Assembly: GCA_013697585.1 (NCBI GenBank)
Contig: JACCWP010000207.1
Coordinates: 1-41,252, forward strand
Direction of reading: 5' to 3'
Length of the DNA stretch: 41,252 bases
DNA from: Nocardioidaceae bacterium
Lineage (GTDB): Bacteria > Actinomycetota > Actinomycetes > Propionibacteriales > Nocardioidaceae
Made by a program: the position numbers and the translations under genes. Each line of letters opens with the position of its first letter. Position 1 is the stretch's first letter. A model generated the notes under the pieces. It had not been told where the DNA came from. It did not search any database and saw only the letters and a program-made list of their open reading frames with translations. This document shows positions 38,344 through 41,252 of this stretch, one piece after another.

Positions 38344-39294
38344 TCAGCGGGAACCCAACGCGGCCAGCAGACCGTCGATGACCGCGTGGGTCAGCGGCTC
38401 GCCGACGAACTCCTCGATCCTGTCCAAGGCGCGCCGGCGGTCGTCGTCGGCGCTGCCAACCACCGGCCACAGCTCGCAGGCCCGCGCGCCGATGTGGTGG
38501 AGCTGGGCGATCGTCATCGAGAAGGAGCACGGGCCGTCAACCCTGCCAGGCCCGCCGGCTCCGACGTACGCCGCGTACAGCGCCCGAGCCCGTCCGGCGT
38601 CACCGCGAGCGAACTCGAACAGCACCAGGGCGACCTCCTGGCTCGGGTCGGCTGCCCCGCAGTTCTCCCAGTCAATGACGCACAGGTCGCCGGCCGGCGT
38701 CGCGCGCAGGTTGTCGGCCCACAGGTCGCGGTGGCACACCTGCAGCATGCTCGGTGGGCTGACCAGTCGCTCCAGCGCAACGAGCTCGTCGCGCAGCTCG
38801 CCGAGCGCTGCCGCGTGGGGTGCCCCGTGCGCGGTCAGCCGGGCGACGAGTTGGTCCCAGCGGGCTGCCCCGACCGGCTCGGCGTACCACGGGTCGACCG
38901 CTTCGTCGGTCGACATCCGTACCTGATGGATCGCGGCGACCAGCTCACCGACGCGGGCGGCGTCGATGCCGGTGTCTGTGCCGTGCATCTCGACCCACGG
39001 GTAGACCCGCACCTGGGTGCCGACATCGGCCAGGATCGCGCCGTCGGTCGTCCGCACGATGGCCGGGGCGGGGACACCAGCCGCAACGACGGCCTCGTGA
39101 TACGCCGCCATCAGCTCGGCCTGGTCCTCGACCTGCGGCTCGAACGGCTCCTTGACCGCCCACGCGCCGGTCGTGGTCGTCAGCCGCCACACCTGCCCCA
39201 GCTCGCCGCGTGCCGCCGGCCGGGGGCCGAGCGCGGCGCCGTCTCCGAGGCCGAACCGCTCGGCGATCGCGGCAGCGTCCTCGACGGCCAGCAC
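38344..39294 (-). CDS. Phosphotransferase of the APH/choline-kinase family
   Basis: 316 residues with a kinase-like fold: ATP-site Lys in GAWAVKEPFEP, catalytic loop QVCHRDLWADNLRA and metal-binding CVIDWENCGAADPS. This set is shared by aminoglycoside phosphotransferases and a broad group of small-molecule kinases. Nothing points to drug resistance; the substrate is unknown. GTG start at 39294, without a good ribosome site, preceded by a perfect inverted repeat. It converges with the coiled-coil gene; the 182 bases between them hold nothing I recognise. Confidence 0.85.
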   Translation of the reverse strand: MLAVEDAAAIAERFGLGDGAALGPRPAARGELGQVWRLTTTTGAWAVKEPFEPQVEDQAELMAAYHEAVVAAGVPAPAIVRTTDGAILADVGTQVRVYPWVEMHGTDTGIDAARVGELVAAIHQVRMSTDEAVDPWYAEPVGAARWDQLVARLTAHGAPHAAALGELRDELVALERLVSPPSMLQVCHRDLWADNLRATPAGDLCVIDWENCGAADPSQEVALVLFEFARGDAGRARALYAAYVGAGGPGRVDGPCSFSMTIAQLHHIGARACELWPVVGSADDDRRRALDRIEEFVGEPLTHAVIDGLLAALGSR

Positions 39295-39302
39295 GTGTGG
39301 AG

Positions 39303-39327
39303 GGTGTCATGAGTACGGGATGACACC
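39303..39327. promoter_or_regulatory. Perfect 8-bp inverted repeat before the phosphotransferase gene
   Basis: GGTGTCAT, nine bases GAGTACGGG, ATGACACC. It starts nine bases upstream of the GTG of the phosphotransferase gene. Either an operator or a hairpin in the leader that could hide the ribosome site. Confidence 0.4.
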
Positions 39328-39532
39328 TGCCGAGGTGGTCGACTCGGACAACCCGGAACCGACACAATCGCAGCGGCTGGCACCTGCCGGCACGCCAGAG
39401 GTTTACCGGCGGCTGCACACGCCGGCCACGTGCGCCTCAGCAGGGTGGGGCCAGCAGAACACGCCCCGACGTCGACTTCATGCGAATCGGTCCGCTTCAC
39501 GATCGGGCATCGGCGCGAGTTCTCGAACCCGG

Positions 39533-40444
39533 CTACGGATGGACATCGATGAGTACCTTGCCGACGGCCCCGTTCTCGACGGCCGCGTGGGCCGCGCCAG
39601 CCTGGTCGAGGGCGTAGTGGTGCAGTGGCAGGCCGGCCTCGTCTCCCACTCGTACGGCTCCGTCCAGCACGGCCGCGGCAACGTCTTCCAGTGCCCGTGC
39701 ACGCCAGGCGTGCGGGGCGTTGTAGACCAGGACGAACTGCCAGCGGGCGTTCGGAACCATCGAGGGACGCACGGGGAGCTCCATCGCGCTGCCGCCGTTG
39801 TCGGCGTACACCGCGACCGAGCCGTGCCTGGCGAGGAACCTCCGCGTCGAGGGCAGCGTTCACGGCGGGGGAGACCTCGACGAACGTGTTCACGCCGTCC
39901 GGTGCGATGGCTCGCGTCTCGGCGACGACGTCTTGCTGGCGGTAGTTGAGGACGTGGTCGGCGCCGGCACGCGCCGCGAGGTTGGCCTTGTCCGGGCCGC
40001 TGACCGTGGTGATGACCGTAGCGTCGGACCAGCGGACCAGCTGGATCGCGGCGTTGCCGACGGCTCCGGCACCTCCGGCCACCAGGACGGTGCGACCGTC
40101 CATCGTGCCTGGGCCGAGACGGGTCGGACCGCCCTCGGTGACGGTCAGGCAGCGGTGCGCGGTCAGGAAAGGCACGCCGAGACTGGCGCCGAGGTCGAAC
40201 GAGGCCACATCCGGCAGCAGCACGACGTGGCGGGCTGGCACGACGGCGTACTCCTGTGCGGTGCCGCCGGAGGGTCGACGGCGGTGCCGACCTCGCTGCC
40301 ACGACGCGACTTCCAGTCGGTCGGGTTGACGCCGGAGCGGTGGATCAGCACGCGCACCTCCCCGGGTCCGGGATCGGGCACGGGACCGTCGACGAGCGTC
40401 AGGACATCGGGTTCACCGGTCACGGAGTACTTGACTGCACGCAT
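39533..40444 (-). pseudogene. Zinc-free alcohol dehydrogenase/quinone oxidoreductase, deleted and frameshifted
   Basis: Starts MRAVKYSVTGEPDVLTLVDG (40444) with GEVRVLIHRSGVNPTDWKSR, then at GSEVGTAVDP (about 40285) the frame changes to GGTAQEYAVVPARHVVLLPD; about 35-40 residues of the N-terminal domain expected between them are missing. The nucleotide domain VLVAGGAGAVGNAAIQLVRW follows, and after NAALDAEV (about 39835) a second shift leads to HGSVAVYADNGGSAMELPVR and the C-terminus GAVGKVLIDVHP with its stop at 39533. The MDR family is clear, the gene is not functional. Confidence 0.75.
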
Positions 40445-40866
40445 GCCCTCGACGCTATCCCTCGAGCAGTGGGGACGGGGTCGCCGTGTGCGGCACCAGC
40501 CGACGCAGGCACGTCGGATTCGGGCTGGAGGTCACCCAGACACCGCGGGGCAGTACGCGGTCAGCGGAGCCTGCGCCATGGCGTGCGTGGGAGTGAGGAC
40601 GGTCGTGGCGACCGGGGCCACGACGGCAGAGGCAACTCCGTGCTGCCATACCGGCTGCCGCTCGGTCGCCGGGGTCGGCGCGCTGGGGCTCGTGCGGGTG
40701 GGGATCTGCGTAGTGGTGGACAGCTACAGAGCGTCGAACGGGCAGTCGGCCTCTGAGGAAACCTGATCGCAACGCCTTCTGTGGCAGGTTGTCGTATCGG
40801 CGGGATGCCGTTCGTGGTGGGGTAGAAGGCGGTCATCGGGACCGCCCGGAACTGAGGAGAAGTGCG
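40445..40866. other. 422-base stretch without a convincing gene
   Basis: Short frames exist, including a 64-codon one from 40579 (MACVGVRTVVATGATTAEAT, Cys-rich), but none has a ribosome site or family likeness. The last bases carry GAGGAG, the ribosome site of the next gene. Confidence 0.5.
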
Positions 40867-41229
40867 ATGACGCACTACCTGTTGACCGTGCACGGCCCCG
40901 CCGAGATGGACGAGTACGGCAGCTACGGCTCCAAGGAGAAGATGGAGGAGGCGTTCGCCGCGACCGGCGCCTTCAATGACAAGCTTCAAGCCGATGGCTA
41001 CTGGGTCTTCGCTGGTGGGCTTCAGTCGGCGTCGACGGCGACCGTCGTCGACGGCCAGGGTGAGACGCCGGTGGTGACCGACGGCCCCTACCTCGAGACC
41101 AAGGAGGTCATCGGGGGCTTCTGGGTCATCGACGCGCCCGACCTCGACGTGGCGCTCAAGCTCGCGGCCGAGGGGTCCAAGGCGTGCCGGGGCAAGGTCG
41201 AGGTCCGTCCGTTCGACGGCCTCGCCTGA
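40867..41229 (+). CDS. YCII-related (DGPF-domain) protein
   Basis: 120 residues from an ATG with GAGGAG eight bases upstream. MTHYLLTVHGPAEMDEYGSY and the signature VVTDGPYLETKEVIGGFWVI are those of the YCII/DGPF family, and the last part (DLDVALKLAAEGSKACRGKV, then VEVRPF) completes the ferredoxin-like fold. Such genes very often precede an ECF sigma factor gene, which would begin just past the window. Enzymatic role unknown. Confidence 0.9.
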   Translation: MTHYLLTVHGPAEMDEYGSYGSKEKMEEAFAATGAFNDKLQADGYWVFAGGLQSASTATVVDGQGETPVVTDGPYLETKEVIGGFWVIDAPDLDVALKLAAEGSKACRGKVEVRPFDGLA

Positions 41230-41252
41230 GCCGGCCCGAACGACGACTGATC

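Noticed and set aside
40455-40772. 105-codon minus-strand frame upstream of the YCII gene
   Set aside because: Arg/His-rich composition typical of a shadow frame, without ribosome site or family likeness.

Overview
The window is chromosomal DNA from a high-GC Gram-positive bacterium (Actinomycetota). The reasons are very high GC, frequent GTG starts with 4-base stop/start overlaps, and the order clpS, DUF2017 gene, mec, cysO, cysM, murI, MBL-fold hydrolase with rph and rdgB, which matches Mycobacterium tuberculosis Rv1331-Rv1341. The lack of mycobacterial neighbours and the general protein flavour suggest a Nocardioides-like member of the Propionibacteriales; that family-level guess is weak.

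Region by region. 1-731: remnant of a sigma-70 gene joined out of frame to a CHAT protease-like gene. 845-8683: tyrosine/homogentisate breakdown (Lrp regulator and hppD divergently, fahA, hmgA), interleaved with a secreted M1 peptidase, a Phd/VapC toxin-antitoxin pair, a 56-residue gene and a membrane GAF protein. 8684-14817: a sugar module, with a decayed CBM9-like gene, two ABC permeases, a binding lipoprotein and a PfkB kinase in one overlapping operon, and a divergent GH4 glycosidase. 14959-18303: nicotinamidase and nicotinate phosphoribosyltransferase (NAD salvage) plus a flavoprotein disulfide reductase. 18341-25306: clpS, DUF2017, the mec-cysO-cysM cysteine pathway, an unknown minus-strand gene, a PRPP-synthetase-like paralogue, murI and an Rv1339-like hydrolase. 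25308-30120: fur-katA, two broken genes, an odd tRNA, rdgB and rph, bounded on each side by 22-bp tandem repeats in opposite orientation. 30223-32067: DUF3618, a lone GroES-like protein, a second Fur-type regulator and an Fe/Mn superoxide dismutase. 32464-37061: a same-strand set of secreted beta-propeller, response regulator, sensor kinase and secreted protein of unknown function. 37286-41229: a coiled-coil protein, an APH-type kinase, a broken quinone reductase and a YCII-family protein.

How the genes work together: HppD makes homogentisate, HmgA opens its ring and FahA cleaves fumarylacetoacetate, with a palindrome between the Lrp gene and hppD as the likely control site. Mec, CysO and CysM form a protein-bound sulfide route to cysteine. 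FurA-KatA and Fur-SodA are two separate oxidative-stress modules.

The best candidates for something new are structural. (1) A 22-bp tandem repeat family occurs at three intergenic places; the two outer arrays of the 25.3-30.1 kb block are inverted relative to each other and enclose an rph-rdgB pair that is itself inverted relative to the M. tuberculosis order, as if the block had flipped. (2) A tRNA with a UAG (Leu) anticodon has a short, class I body. (3) The sigma/CHAT chimera. (4) The two-component system set among genes for secreted proteins. No CRISPR, IS element, prophage or complete defence system is visible.
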